DNA of 64,000 bases from contig CAJWDL010000002.1 of the NCBI GenBank assembly GCA_913030805.1, positions 1 to 64,000 on the forward strand. The letters run 5' to 3'. The notes under the pieces are model-generated. The model was not told the DNA's origin. It was given only the letters and a program-made list of their open reading frames with translations, and did no database searches. Positions 36,737 through 45,969 of the stretch are shown here, one piece after another. Every line of letters starts with the position of its first letter. Within the stretch, counting starts at the first letter, position 1. Origin of the DNA: an uncultured Candidatus Pelagibacter sp. (lineage in GTDB: Bacteria > Pseudomonadota > Alphaproteobacteria > Pelagibacterales > Pelagibacteraceae). A program made the position numbers and the translations under genes.

Positions 36737-36760
36737 CATTATGTTTGCTTTTTATATAAG
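36733..36760 (+). promoter_or_regulatory. Candidate promoter of the rpsM-rpsK-rpoA-rplQ (alpha) cluster
   Basis: A perfect TTGACA (36733-36738) that overlaps the adk stop codon is followed after 16 nt by TATAAG (36755-36760). Transcription would start about 25 nt before the rpsM ATG. This 55-nt gap is one of few in the array, and the match is the best promoter-like sequence in the window. It would let the alpha-operon genes be transcribed independently of the upstream cluster. Confidence 0.6.
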
Positions 36761-36791
36761 TTTCTTTGAAAAAATCTAACATCATTAACTT

Positions 36792-37175
36792 ATGGCTCGT
36801 ATAGCAGGCATCAATATTCCTCAAAATAAAATAGTTCGCATTGGACTAACTTATATTTATGGGATTGGAAATAAAAACTCTCAAAAAATTTGTAAAAACT
36901 TAAATATTCCATTTAGCAAAAGAGTAAATCAACTTACTGATGATGAAATTTTAAAAATCAGAGAATATATTGATAAAAATATTGACGTGGAAGGTGAATT
37001 AAGAAGAGAAACTTCATTAAATATAAAAAGATTGATTGACTTGGCTACATATAGGGGATCAAGACATAAAAAAAAACTTCCAGTTAGAGGCCAACGTACT
37101 CGTTGTAATGCCCGAACCAGAAAAGGTAAAGCAATAGCAATAGCTGGAAAAAAAATAACTCCATTGAAAAAATAA
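36792..37175 (+). CDS. rpsM: 30S ribosomal protein S13 (uS13)
   Basis: A 127-residue protein of the 30S head that contacts the P-site tRNA and 50S. It starts [20 protein letters not shown], has the helix-hairpin-helix [11 protein letters not shown], and ends with the basic [18 protein letters not shown] tail. It opens the alpha cluster directly after adk; infA and rpmJ, often between secY and rpsM, are not present. Confidence 0.97.
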   Translation: MARIAGINIPQNKIVRIGLTYIYGIGNKNSQKICKNLNIPFSKRVNQLTDDEILKIREYIDKNIDVEGELRRETSLNIKRLIDLATYRGSRHKKKLPVRGQRTRCNARTRKGKAIAIAGKKITPLKK

Positions 37176-37178
37176 TAT

Positions 37179-37646
37179 ATGGAAGATAAAAATAAAAAAG
37201 ATTCAATAAAAATTGGTACAAAAAAGCTTGACACAAAAGACTCCAGTATTACAGAAAAGGTAAAGTCCAGTTTTTCAAAAAAAAAAAGAATTAAAAAACA
37301 TGTTACAACTGGAATTGCTTATGTAAAGTCAACCTTTAACAATACTATTATTTCAATTGCAGATGTTCATGGCAATGTAGTTGCATGGTCTTCTGCTGGA
37401 AAGAAAGGATTTAAGGGATCTAGAAAATCAACCCCATATGCTGCCCAAATTGCGGCAGATGAAGCGGGGACAAAAGCTTTAGAACTTGGAATAAAAATTT
37501 TATCTGTTGAAATAAAAGGCCCAGGCTCAGGTAGAGAAACGGCTTTGAGAGCATTGCAAGCCAAGGGTTTTAAAATAACCTCAATTAAAGATGCAACTCC
37601 ATTACCGCACAATGGATCAAGACCACCAAAAAGAAGGAGAGTATAA
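37179..37646 (+). CDS. rpsK: 30S ribosomal protein S11 (uS11) with amino-terminal extension
   Basis: A 155-residue protein of the 30S platform; the usual length is about 129. The core begins near residue 36 with [20 protein letters not shown] and includes [33 protein letters not shown] and the end [18 protein letters not shown], all conserved. The first 30 residues ([20 protein letters not shown] and onward) are charged and likely disordered. No internal ATG exists to give a shorter start. Confidence 0.95.
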   Translation: MEDKNKKDSIKIGTKKLDTKDSSITEKVKSSFSKKKRIKKHVTTGIAYVKSTFNNTIISIADVHGNVVAWSSAGKKGFKGSRKSTPYAAQIAADEAGTKALELGIKILSVEIKGPGSGRETALRALQAKGFKITSIKDATPLPHNGSRPPKRRRV

Positions 37647-38681
37647 ATGGAAAAAATACAAAATATAGCAAATGATAAAAATTGGAAAGCATTGATTAAA
37701 CCATCGAAAGTAGATGTTAAAAATCATGACAGTAAATCGATAGCTACTATTACAGCTGAGCCTTTAGAAAAAGGTTACGGTATGACAATTGGAAATTCTC
37801 TTAGAAGAATAATGCTTTCATCTATAAGAGGTTCTGCTGTAACTGCCATACAAATAGACGGAGTGTTGCATGAATTTTCATCAATCAAAGGTGTTAGAGA
37901 AGATGTAACTGATATAGTTTTAAATGTTAAATCACTAGCGTTAAAATCTCACTCTGAAGGACCAAAAAAATTAATTTTAGACGCCTCAGGGCCAGGTGTA
38001 ATAAAAGCAAATAAAATATTGGAGAATCCCGATATTGAAATCTTAAACCCAGATTTCACAATTTGTAATCTTGATGAGGGAACTAAATTTCATATGGAAT
38101 TAACAGTTAATTCCGGAAAAGGATATGTTCCAGCAAATTTAAATAAAATAAATGATCCACCGCTAGGATTGATCGCAATAGACTCTTTATTTAATCCTGT
38201 AAAAAAAGTATCTTTTTCAGTAAGTACAGCTCGTGAAGGCAAAGCCTTAGACTATGATAAATTAACGTTAGAAATTGAAACTAATGGATCTATAGCCGCA
38301 GATGATGCATTAGCATATGCAGCAAGAATTTTTCAAGATCAACTATCAATGTTTATTAACTTTGATGAACCAAAAGAGGTTATACCTCAACAAAAACCAG
38401 CTGAACCAGAATTTAATAAAAACTTACTCAAAAAAGTTGATGAACTAGAGCTATCAGTTCGATCTATGAATTGTTTAAAAAATGATAACATAATTTATAT
38501 TGGGGATTTGGTTCAAAAAACAGAAAGCGAAATGTTAAGAACCCCTAATTTTGGAAGAAAATCGCTTAACGAAATAAAAGAAGTATTAGGTAGCATGTCT
38601 CTATATTTAGGCATGGAAATTCCTAATTGGCCTCCTGAAAATATTGCTGAATTATCACAAAAATTAGATGAAAACATTTAA
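37647..38681 (+). CDS. rpoA: DNA-directed RNA polymerase subunit alpha
   Basis: A 344-residue subunit that dimerises to start polymerase assembly. The amino-terminal domain has [20 protein letters not shown] near 35-55 and [15 protein letters not shown]. The carboxy-terminal domain ([17 protein letters not shown] then [18 protein letters not shown]) binds UP elements and activators. It starts immediately after the rpsK stop with no spacer. The alpha gene between rpsK and rplQ is standard. Confidence 0.99.
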   Translation: MEKIQNIANDKNWKALIKPSKVDVKNHDSKSIATITAEPLEKGYGMTIGNSLRRIMLSSIRGSAVTAIQIDGVLHEFSSIKGVREDVTDIVLNVKSLALKSHSEGPKKLILDASGPGVIKANKILENPDIEILNPDFTICNLDEGTKFHMELTVNSGKGYVPANLNKINDPPLGLIAIDSLFNPVKKVSFSVSTAREGKALDYDKLTLEIETNGSIAADDALAYAARIFQDQLSMFINFDEPKEVIPQQKPAEPEFNKNLLKKVDELELSVRSMNCLKNDNIIYIGDLVQKTESEMLRTPNFGRKSLNEIKEVLGSMSLYLGMEIPNWPPENIAELSQKLDENI

Positions 38682-38687
38682 ATTAAA

Positions 38688-39134
38688 ATGAGACATGCTC
38701 TACATCATAAGAAATTAAATAGAACTTCTGAGCATAGAAAAAGTTTAATTAAAAACATGCTAAATTCACTAATAAAATATGAACAAATATCAACTACATT
38801 ACCTAAAGCAAGGATATTAAAACCGCAAATAGATAAAATTATTACACTGGGTAAGAAGGATAGTTTAGCAAATAAGAGAAACTTATTTTCAAAACTGCAG
38901 GATAAGATAAATACTAGAAAAGTTACTAACGTTTTGTCAAAAAGATATCTAAATAGAAAAGGCGGTTATTCAAGAATAATTAAAGCTGGATTCAGATATG
39001 GTGATAGAGCACCTGTGGCTATTATTGAATTAGTTGATCGGGATATAAATGCTAAAAAGATAGATATAAAGAAAAAAACTAAAGAAAGCAAGTCAGAAAC
39101 TGCTCCTGAAAATACCAAAGAAATAAAAAAATAA
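38688..39134 (+). CDS. rplQ: 50S ribosomal protein L17 (bL17)
   Basis: A 148-residue protein near the tunnel exit. The core MRHALHHKKLNRTSEHRKSL, LNSLIKYEQISTTLPKA and GGYSRIIKAGFRYGDRAPVAIIEL is conserved. The last 30 residues are a lysine-rich tail (KKKTKESKSETAPENTKEIK). It is the final gene of the 29-kb translation/transcription array. Confidence 0.96.
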   Translation: MRHALHHKKLNRTSEHRKSLIKNMLNSLIKYEQISTTLPKARILKPQIDKIITLGKKDSLANKRNLFSKLQDKINTRKVTNVLSKRYLNRKGGYSRIIKAGFRYGDRAPVAIIELVDRDINAKKIDIKKKTKESKSETAPENTKEIKK

Positions 39135-39160
39135 TTTTTTATTATTTAAAATAAAAAATT
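39133..39160 (+). terminator. All-A/T hairpin at the end of the ribosomal array
   Basis: AATTTTTTATT (39133-39143), loop ATTTAA, and the perfect complement AATAAAAAATT (39150-39160) form an 11-bp stem just after the rplQ stop. It has no G-C pairs and no strong T run downstream, so it would be a weak terminator at best. Chance occurrence in such AT-rich DNA is possible. Confidence 0.3.
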
Positions 39161-39177
39161 CAATTAAATTTATTTAA

Positions 39178-40098
39178 ATGGATAAGATTTTTCTTGTTAA
39201 AAAAGATTTTGTCAATTCAAGAATTGATAGATGGATTAGAAGAAATATCGGTCAAGTTCCCCAAAGTCTCATAGAAAAAAATTTGAGGAATAAAAATGTT
39301 ACAATTAACAAAGTAAAAGTAAAAAGTTCATATAAACTTAAAATAGATGATAAAATTTACTTAAACAATTTCAATCCAACCTTTCATTACCACCTAAATA
39401 AGAAAAAAAAATATATACCTAGCAAAAGAGATATAAAAGATAGTGAGGCTCTCATAGTAGAGAATAATGATAACTTTTGTGTGATTAATAAACCTTATGG
39501 TTTAGCTGTCCAGGGTGGTAGTAAGATTAAAAAAAATTTAGTTGACTTGATTACAGAAAACAAAATTTTTCAAAATTCCAAGCCTTTTATTGTTCACAGA
39601 ATAGATAAAGAGACATCAGGAATTCTTATTATTGCCAAAAACAGAAAATATGCTCAGTTATTTACTTCATTATTTAGAATTAGAAAAATTCATAAATCTT
39701 ATTTATCTATTTGTCATGGTAAAATAGAAAAAGTCAAAGATATAATAGCCGATGATTTAATTCGCTATGATAAGGATAAAAAAATATCTGAACATGCTAT
39801 CACTAATTATAAAGTTTTAGATAAAAATAGCAATTCTACGTTGCTTATTTTAAATCCGATAACCGGCAGAAAACATCAGATTAGAAAACAATTATTTTCT
39901 ATTGGATATCCTATTATTGGTGATTTAAAATATAATTATCCCGAAAACAAAATAAATAAAAATAATAATCTCATGTTACATGCTTATTCTATAAAATTTA
40001 TGATCAATGGAATAAAATATAAATATACTGTTAATGTACCAGATTATTTTAAAAAAATGTTACTAAAAAAAAGATTAACTTTATTTAAATACCCTTAA
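39178..40098 (+). CDS. RluC/RluD-family large-subunit pseudouridine synthase
   Basis: A 306-residue enzyme with an amino-terminal S4 RNA-binding domain (RIDRWIRRNIGQVPQSLIEK, residues near 17-36) and a catalytic domain. The catalytic aspartate is in HRIDKETSGILI near residue 145, and the substrate motifs VINKPYGLAVQGG and LNPITGRKHQIRKQL are intact. It isomerises uridines in 23S rRNA. RluC is the closest fit by the HRIDKETSG/VQGG pattern, but RluD cannot be excluded. Its last 18 nt overlap the convergent lipB. Confidence 0.88.
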   Translation: MDKIFLVKKDFVNSRIDRWIRRNIGQVPQSLIEKNLRNKNVTINKVKVKSSYKLKIDDKIYLNNFNPTFHYHLNKKKKYIPSKRDIKDSEALIVENNDNFCVINKPYGLAVQGGSKIKKNLVDLITENKIFQNSKPFIVHRIDKETSGILIIAKNRKYAQLFTSLFRIRKIHKSYLSICHGKIEKVKDIIADDLIRYDKDKKISEHAITNYKVLDKNSNSTLLILNPITGRKHQIRKQLFSIGYPIIGDLKYNYPENKINKNNNLMLHAYSIKFMINGIKYKYTVNVPDYFKKMLLKKRLTLFKYP

Positions 40099-40698
40099 AA
40101 AATTATTAATTATTTTTTGATTTATATAATTGTAGTTATTTTTTTTTATTGAACAAAGATTAGTTATTCCTTTACTGTGTATGCCACAGGGAACTATATT
40201 TTTATAAACTTCAAGATTGTTAGAAATATTTATGGAAAAGCCATGAAACGCAATCCATCTTTTAACTCTAATTCCTATTGAGGCCACCTTTTTTGCCTTG
40301 CCATTAATGTTTACCCAAATACCAATATTTTTTCCGTCAATAAATGATTTGATTCCATATTCTTTTAAAATTTTAATTATACAATTTTCAATGTGTTTTA
40401 TTAGTTTTCTAATATCTTTCCCTCTTTCATTAAGATTTAATACAAAATAAACGATTTTTTGACCTGGTCCGTGATGAGTGATTTTTCCACCCCTTGACGT
40501 TTTTGATACATTAATTGTTTTATTTAATATTTCGTTTTCTTTTGAGTTAGTTCCCGCAGTAAAAATTGGCTTATGTTCTAAAATCCATAATAACTCAGGT
40601 TTTTTTCCATTTATTACATCTTCTACTCTTTTTTCTAAAAATTTTAGAGCAACATGATAATCTACGTATTTTATGCTTTTTTTGATTTCGATTTTCAT
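40081..40698 (-). CDS. lipB: Octanoyltransferase (lipoyl-carrier transferase)
   Basis: A 205-residue enzyme that moves octanoate from acyl carrier protein to lipoate-dependent enzymes, the first step of lipoic acid synthesis. The signature RGGKITHHGPGQKIVYFVL, the substrate lysine in AKKVASIGIRV and the catalytic Cys171 in VPCGIHSKGI are all present. Length is close to the family norm. It is transcribed divergently from mgtE across 63 nt and converges with the pseudouridine synthase gene, overlapping it by 18 nt. Confidence 0.94.
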   Translation of the reverse strand: MKIEIKKSIKYVDYHVALKFLEKRVEDVINGKKPELLWILEHKPIFTAGTNSKENEILNKTINVSKTSRGGKITHHGPGQKIVYFVLNLNERGKDIRKLIKHIENCIIKILKEYGIKSFIDGKNIGIWVNINGKAKKVASIGIRVKRWIAFHGFSINISNNLEVYKNIVPCGIHSKGITNLCSIKKNNYNYINQKIINNFLRVFK

Positions 40699-40761
40699 TT
40701 TAGAATTGTAATTAACAAATATATAAATTAATAGTTCAGCAGATTATTTAACACGAATGTT

Positions 40762-42141
40762 ATGGCTTTAGTAAAAAAAATAAAGGACAGAAAAGTAAAT
40801 ATAGAATTTAATAAAGAATTTATTAAAGTCATTAACGAAAAAATCAAAAGTCAAGATACAGACTTTTTAGCTAAATCATTAAAAGAATTATTGCCAGCTG
40901 ATTCTGCAGATATTATAGAAAATTTAAGTTCGGAAAATAGATCTAAATTAATTGAACTTGAAGGATTCAATATAGTTCCTGAAATATTTGTTGAACTTAA
41001 CGAATCTATTCAGACTGAAATTTTTTTACTTTTATCAGTAGAGTCTATTACCAGTTTATTAAAAAAATTGGAATCTGATAATGCACTTAAGATTTTTGAA
41101 AATTTGGATAAATCAAAAAAAGAAACTGTTTTAAATAGATTGCCTCCGAAAGACAGATTTTTGCTAGAAGAAGGCTTGAGTTATCCCCAGGATACAGCTG
41201 CAAGAATTATGCAAAGAGAATTTACTGCTATTCCAAGTAATTGGTCGGTCGGACAAACAATAGATTATTTAAGAGAAAATAAAGATTTACCTGATGAGTT
41301 TTTGGAAATCTTTATTATTGATAGTGATTTTAAACCAATTGGAACGGTTCCATCATCAAAAGTACTAAGAACGGCAAGAGAAACTAAAATGAACTTAATT
41401 ATGAGAGAAATGCAACTTTTGATTCCAGTTAATATGGATCAAGAAGAGGTGGGCCACACATTTGAAAATTACAACCTTACTTCTGCTGGAGTCGTAGATA
41501 AAAATAATAAATTAGTCGGAATGATTACTAGTGATGATATTTTAACTGTTGTAAAGGAAGAGGCAGAAGAAGACGTTCTTAGGCTTGCTGGAGTGGGAGA
41601 TGAAGAGATTACGGACAGTATTTTGAGAAAGACAAAGAGAAGATTTAATTGGTTACTATTAAATTTGCTTACAGCTTTGTTAGCGACTTGGGTAATAAGC
41701 AAATTTGGAGCTACAATAGAAGAAATGATTGCTTTAGCTTTTTTGATGCCGATAGTTGCCTCAATGGGCGGCAATGCTGGTATGCAAACTTTAGCTGTTA
41801 CAGTAAGAGCTATTGCTACTAGGGAACTTTCTTCAGAAAATTTTACCAAAATAGTATCAAAAGAATTTGTGATTGGAATTTTAAATGGAATAATATTTGC
41901 AATAATTACTGGAATTATAGTTCAGCTATGGTTTAGAGAAATTAATTTAACAATTATAATTGCCTCTTCTATGATACTTAATATGATCGTTGCAGGTCTA
42001 TTTGGAATTTTGGTTCCAGTCTCGCTTAAGAAATTTGATATTGATCCCGCTATTGCTTCCAGCGTTTTTGTAACAACTATTACAGACGTGATAGGGTTTT
42101 TATCTTTTTTGGGTATCGGGGCTTATTTCTTTTACAGTTAA
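40762..42141 (+). CDS. mgtE: Magnesium transporter MgtE
   Basis: A 459-residue inner-membrane Mg channel. The cytosolic amino-terminal helical domain (about residues 25-130) is followed by two CBS domains (MQREFTAIPSNWSVGQTIDY, then LIPVNMDQEEVGHTFE and LVGMITSDDIL), and then five transmembrane helices. Pore-lining conserved residues are in FLMPIVASMGGNAGMQTL near 330. The helical and CBS parts close the pore at high Mg. It converges with panC, with a 4-nt overlap. Confidence 0.95.
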   Translation: MALVKKIKDRKVNIEFNKEFIKVINEKIKSQDTDFLAKSLKELLPADSADIIENLSSENRSKLIELEGFNIVPEIFVELNESIQTEIFLLLSVESITSLLKKLESDNALKIFENLDKSKKETVLNRLPPKDRFLLEEGLSYPQDTAARIMQREFTAIPSNWSVGQTIDYLRENKDLPDEFLEIFIIDSDFKPIGTVPSSKVLRTARETKMNLIMREMQLLIPVNMDQEEVGHTFENYNLTSAGVVDKNNKLVGMITSDDILTVVKEEAEEDVLRLAGVGDEEITDSILRKTKRRFNWLLLNLLTALLATWVISKFGATIEEMIALAFLMPIVASMGGNAGMQTLAVTVRAIATRELSSENFTKIVSKEFVIGILNGIIFAIITGIIVQLWFREINLTIIIASSMILNMIVAGLFGILVPVSLKKFDIDPAIASSVFVTTITDVIGFLSFLGIGAYFFYS

Positions 42142-42947
42142 ATATTGTCTATTAACCTTGTAGAGCCAATATAGTAGGCGACAAACAATTTGTATTTTTT
42201 TTTTTTTTTAAATGGTCTAGTTTGCTTATTAATGTCAATAAGCTCCAGATAATCAATTTTTTTAACACCAAATTGAAATATTTTATTTTTAATCTTTTCT
42301 AAAATATTTTTTTTCATAATAAATAATTTTTTGTTTTTATAGAGTAATTTATAAACTCTAGAAGCTATGATAAAATCATTTGATGAAAGCAAAAAATTTC
42401 TAGAAGAACAAGCAACACCATTTTTTTCTCTGATAGTTTTGCATCCAACAACTTTTGTCTTAATTTGATTTTTATTTATAAATTCTTCTATAATTTTTAA
42501 TTGCTGCATATCTTTTTCTCCTAAGAAAATTTTGTTTGGCTTAATTATTTTTATAAATCTATCAATTACATCAACTACTGATTCAAAGTGCCCTGGTCTA
42601 AATTTTCCGCATAATTTTTTATTAAAGGAACTAATTTTGATATTTTTATTGTAGCCAAATGGATATATTTGTTTCGTTGTTGGTAAATATAGATAATCAA
42701 TTTTACATTTTTTAAGTAAAGATATGTCTTTTTTAAAGTTTCTTGGGTATTTTTTGTAGTCTGCAATTTCATTAAATTGGGGCTTGTTGACAAATATAGA
42801 AACGATTGTTTTTTTACATAGAGAGATACTTTTTTTTATTATGTATATATGTGCCTTGTGTATAGCACCCATAGTTGGCACAAAACCTAAATCTTTTTCT
42901 CCCTTTAATATTCGAATAATTTTTTTTTTGCTTTGAATTATTTTCAT
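42138..42947 (-). CDS. panC: Pantothenate synthetase
   Basis: A 269-residue ligase that joins pantoate and beta-alanine, the last step of vitamin B5 synthesis. The ATP-binding motif is PTMGAIHKAH (residues 24-33), with Ala where most enzymes have Gly in HxGH. The pantoate/ATP site residues PGHFESVVDVI, LGEKDMQQL and GVACSSRNFLLS are intact. The gene is a singleton, divergent from galU by 35 nt. panB and panD are not nearby. Confidence 0.93.
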   Translation of the reverse strand: MKIIQSKKKIIRILKGEKDLGFVPTMGAIHKAHIYIIKKSISLCKKTIVSIFVNKPQFNEIADYKKYPRNFKKDISLLKKCKIDYLYLPTTKQIYPFGYNKNIKISSFNKKLCGKFRPGHFESVVDVIDRFIKIIKPNKIFLGEKDMQQLKIIEEFINKNQIKTKVVGCKTIREKNGVACSSRNFLLSSNDFIIASRVYKLLYKNKKLFIMKKNILEKIKNKIFQFGVKKIDYLELIDINKQTRPFKKKKKYKLFVAYYIGSTRLIDNI

Positions 42948-42982
42948 TTGTAAATTTTAATTATTATATGTAAAAGATACAA

Positions 42983-43798
42983 ATGATCAAACAGGCAATT
43001 GTTCCCTTAGCTGGCTTGGGTACAAGATTATTACCTCTTACGAGCGTGCTACCAAAAGAGCTTTTGCCGATCAATGGGAAACCAGGATTAGAATATATTT
43101 TGGAAGAAGGGGTAAACGCTGGTATCAAAGAATTTATTTTCATTATTTCTAGGAAAAAAAAAGAAATTAAAAAATATTTTTATAATGATTCCTTCTATAA
43201 GAAAATAATCAAAAAAAAAAATAAGAATAAAAGACTTATGCTGGAATTTGCAAAAATAAGAAAATATAAAAAAAAAATTAAATTTATTTATCAAGATGTG
43301 CCTCGTGGCACAGGAGATGCGGTTTTAAAATGTAAAAATTATATTAGGTCTAAGTATTTTTTATTGCTTTTACCAGACGATTTAATAATAAAAAATAACT
43401 GCTCTCAATCAATGATCAGATTACACACAAAATATAAATCATCTGTCATTGCATCTAAAAAAGTTAAAAAAAAAGATGTTTCCAGATGGGGTATTTTTGA
43501 TTTGAAAAAATTTAATAAAAATAGTTTTTTTATTAAAGACGTTATAGAAAAACCCAGTATAAAAAATGCTCCATCAAACTATGCTATTATTGGCAGATAT
43601 ATATTGCCAAAAGAAATATTTAAAATACTTCAAAACCAAAAACCAGGTAAAAATGCTGAAATTCATATAACTGATGCAATTAAAACTTTGATAAATAAAA
43701 AAGAAAAATTCCTCGGACATATTTTTTCTGGCAAATACTTAGATTGTGGTACCATGGCAGGATATATTAATTCATCTATAAAAATTTCTAAATTATAA
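42983..43798 (+). CDS. galU: UTP-glucose-1-phosphate uridylyltransferase
   Basis: A 271-residue nucleotidyltransferase that makes UDP-glucose from UTP and glucose-1-phosphate. The nucleotide-binding signature PLAGLGTRLLPLTSVLPKEL covers residues 8-27, with DVPRGTGDAVLKC, the LPDD metal site near residue 131, DVIEKPS and KNAEIHITDAI following. It is 3 nt upstream of ugd, whose enzyme uses its product. Together they supply UDP-glucuronate for surface glycans. Confidence 0.95.
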   Translation: MIKQAIVPLAGLGTRLLPLTSVLPKELLPINGKPGLEYILEEGVNAGIKEFIFIISRKKKEIKKYFYNDSFYKKIIKKKNKNKRLMLEFAKIRKYKKKIKFIYQDVPRGTGDAVLKCKNYIRSKYFLLLLPDDLIIKNNCSQSMIRLHTKYKSSVIASKKVKKKDVSRWGIFDLKKFNKNSFFIKDVIEKPSIKNAPSNYAIIGRYILPKEIFKILQNQKPGKNAEIHITDAIKTLINKKEKFLGHIFSGKYLDCGTMAGYINSSIKISKL

Positions 43799-43801
43799 AT
43801 A

Positions 43802-45100
43802 ATGAAAATTTGTGTTATAGGAACGGGTTATGTTGGTCTTGTCACCGGTGTTTGTTTTGCTGATCTTGGAAATACAGTTCGTTGTGTTGATACAGATGTT
43901 CATAAAATAAAAAAGTTAAATTATGGCTCTGTGCCTATTTTTGAACCGGGTTTAGTAGAATTGGCCAAAAAATGTTACAAAGATAAAAGATTGATTTTTA
44001 CCACAGATTTAAAAAAATCAGTTTCATATTCTGATATTATATTTGTTTGTGTGGGAACTCCTACAGTTAAAGAAACCAATTCAGTAAATTTAAAATATGT
44101 TTTCAAAGTAGCCAGAGACATAAGTAAATACATAAAAAAATTTAAAATTATAATAATTAAATCAACTATTCCAGTAACTACTGGAGATAAAGTTGAAAAA
44201 ATTATTAATTCAAAAGTAAGGAGAAAATTATTTGAAGTTGTATCAAATCCTGAGTTTTTAAGAGAGGGTGAGGCTATTCGTGATTTTAAATATCCTGATA
44301 GAATTATAATTGGTACAGAAAATAAAAGAATTATCAAAATTTTAGCTAATCTTTACGACCCAATTATTAAAAAGGGAGCAATATATTTTAAGACATCACG
44401 TAGGAGTGCTGAATTGATTAAATATGCATCGAATGCTTTTTTGGCTACAAAAATCTCATTCATAAATGAGTTGGCAAACTTGTGTGAAAAAATTGGCATT
44501 AATACAGAAGATATAGCATTAGGAATGGGACTTGATAAAAGAATTGGTAGTAGATTTTTAAGAACAGGTCCGGCATATGGTGGTTCTTGTTTTCCAAAAG
44601 ATACAAAAGCTTTAGTCACTACTGGCGAAAAATTTAAAGTAAATTTGTCAATAGTTAGGTCCGTTATTAAATCAAATGATAACAGGCGATCCTTTCTAAC
44701 AAAAAGAATTTATGAAATTATGTCTAATAAATTAAAAAATAAAATAATCACTTTTTTAGGCGTAACATTTAAAGCAAATACAGACGATATGCGTATGTCA
44801 TCAAGTTTATCAATGATACCAAATTTGTTAAAAAAAGGTGCTATCATACGGTATTGCGATCCCTCTGGAAAAAAAAAAGAATTCGATAAATATAGCAAAG
44901 TTAGTTTTTATTCCAATGTACCTAAAGCCTGCATGAAAAGCGACTTAATTGTTATACACACTGAATGGAACGAATTTAAATCACTTGAATTTAAAAAGAT
45001 TGTTAAAAAAAATAATTTTAAAATATATGATATGAGAAATTTATATTCTAGTAAATTGATGAAAAAAAATAAAATTAACTATTTCAGTATCGGCAAGTAA
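43802..45100 (+). CDS. ugd: UDP-glucose 6-dehydrogenase
   Basis: A 432-residue NAD-dependent enzyme that oxidises UDP-glucose twice to UDP-glucuronate. The Rossmann motif is GTGYVGLVTGVCFADLG starting at residue 7. EPGLVEL, STIPVTTGD, NPEFLREGEAI and the catalytic Cys263 in AYGGSCFPKD are present. The carboxy-terminal domain has GVTFKANTDDMRMS. It forms a two-gene unit with galU and ends 1 nt short of the convergent RidA-family gene. Confidence 0.96.
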   Translation: MKICVIGTGYVGLVTGVCFADLGNTVRCVDTDVHKIKKLNYGSVPIFEPGLVELAKKCYKDKRLIFTTDLKKSVSYSDIIFVCVGTPTVKETNSVNLKYVFKVARDISKYIKKFKIIIIKSTIPVTTGDKVEKIINSKVRRKLFEVVSNPEFLREGEAIRDFKYPDRIIIGTENKRIIKILANLYDPIIKKGAIYFKTSRRSAELIKYASNAFLATKISFINELANLCEKIGINTEDIALGMGLDKRIGSRFLRTGPAYGGSCFPKDTKALVTTGEKFKVNLSIVRSVIKSNDNRRSFLTKRIYEIMSNKLKNKIITFLGVTFKANTDDMRMSSSLSMIPNLLKKGAIIRYCDPSGKKKEFDKYSKVSFYSNVPKACMKSDLIVIHTEWNEFKSLEFKKIVKKNNFKIYDMRNLYSSKLMKKNKINYFSIGK

Positions 45101-45101
45101 T

Positions 45102-45563
45102 CTACTTTAATTCAAATATAGCATCAATTTCAACAGCGGCACCAAGAGGCAATGAGTTTGCACTTATTGCCGCTCTTGCGTGTTTACCGTTCTCACCAAA
45201 TACAGCAAAAATAAGTTCAGAAGCGGTATTGATAATTTCAGGTTGTTCAGTAAATTCGTTTGTTGAGTTTACGTATCCTGTTAGCTTAATACAGTTTGCG
45301 ATATTTTCCAATCTCTCGTTGCACGCTTTTTTAGCTTGAGCAATTATATTAATAGCACATAACTTTGCTGCAGCTTTTCCTTGGTCAATAGTTAAATTTT
45401 TTCCCAACTTTCCCTTTGTTATTTTTCCATTAGAATCAATCGATATTTGACCGGAAATAAACAATAAATTCGCTGTTTTTTTGTAAGCTATATAGGCACC
45501 TACTGGATCAGGCGCTTTTGGAATTTCTATATTTAGTTTTTTTAAATTTTCGTAAACTGACAT
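45102..45563 (-). CDS. RidA (YjgF/YER057c/UK114) family protein
   Basis: A 153-residue protein of the RidA family, slightly longer than the 128-residue archetype. FISGQISIDSNGKITKGKLG, LKKACNERLENIANCIKLTG-type region and the end RAAISANSLPLGAAVEIDAI are typical, with the Arg of RAAIS in the position of the active-site arginine. RidA hydrolyses reactive enamine/imine products of PLP enzymes. The exact subfamily (RidA or a Rid2-7 group) is uncertain. The gene stands alone in a 160-nt flanked position. Confidence 0.85.
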   Translation of the reverse strand: MSVYENLKKLNIEIPKAPDPVGAYIAYKKTANLLFISGQISIDSNGKITKGKLGKNLTIDQGKAAAKLCAINIIAQAKKACNERLENIANCIKLTGYVNSTNEFTEQPEIINTASELIFAVFGENGKHARAAISANSLPLGAAVEIDAIFELK

Positions 45564-45725
45564 GCAATATTAATTAAGAAATTTAAATCCTTTATTTCTA
45601 TAGATAAAGTGAAGATGGCATCGAAAAAGTTAATTTTTTTTTAGTTTGCCAATTTTTTCTTTCTTCTTATCAATTAATGACACTTTAGTTTTATAATCGG
45701 GTGTTTCATTAATATCTTTCTTATC

Positions 45726-45959
45726 TCAATTTCGCAAATCTTTAAGTGTTTTTGTATTATAGAATTTTCCTAATGCGTTGGGAGACCCATCTTTTTTTTT
45801 GAATAATTTTTTAATACCGCATCCGAGTGCCCCTGGAGATATTTTATATTTGTCGATACAATCTGTACCTATAACATCAGCCAATGTTTTTTTTTCTTCA
45901 GCATTAACTATGTTAGTAGAAAGTAATATTGCTGTTATTAGTATAATAATTTTTTTCAT
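45726..45959 (-). CDS. Small exported protein (77 residues), unknown function
   Basis: The amino end is a signal peptide (MKKIIILITAILLSTNIVNA, cleavage after Ala-20 likely), leaving a mature peptide of about 57 residues with two cysteines (TDCIDKY and LGCGIKK). The end, LGKFYNTKTLKDLRN, resembles LKKFGKAKSLSDLTK at the end of the neighbouring 82-residue protein, suggesting a related pair. The ATG lies 10 nt after the neighbour's stop, in the topA transcription unit. After the TGA stop the same frame stays open for 31 more codons, to 45630. Confidence 0.65.
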   Translation of the reverse strand: MKKIIILITAILLSTNIVNAEEKKTLADVIGTDCIDKYKISPGALGCGIKKLFKKKDGSPNALGKFYNTKTLKDLRN

Positions 45960-45969
45960 AAATAGCCTC

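Noticed and set aside
39133-39160. Strong intrinsic terminator after rplQ
   Set aside because: The hairpin has no G-C pairs and no T run, so only a weak or accidental structure can be claimed.
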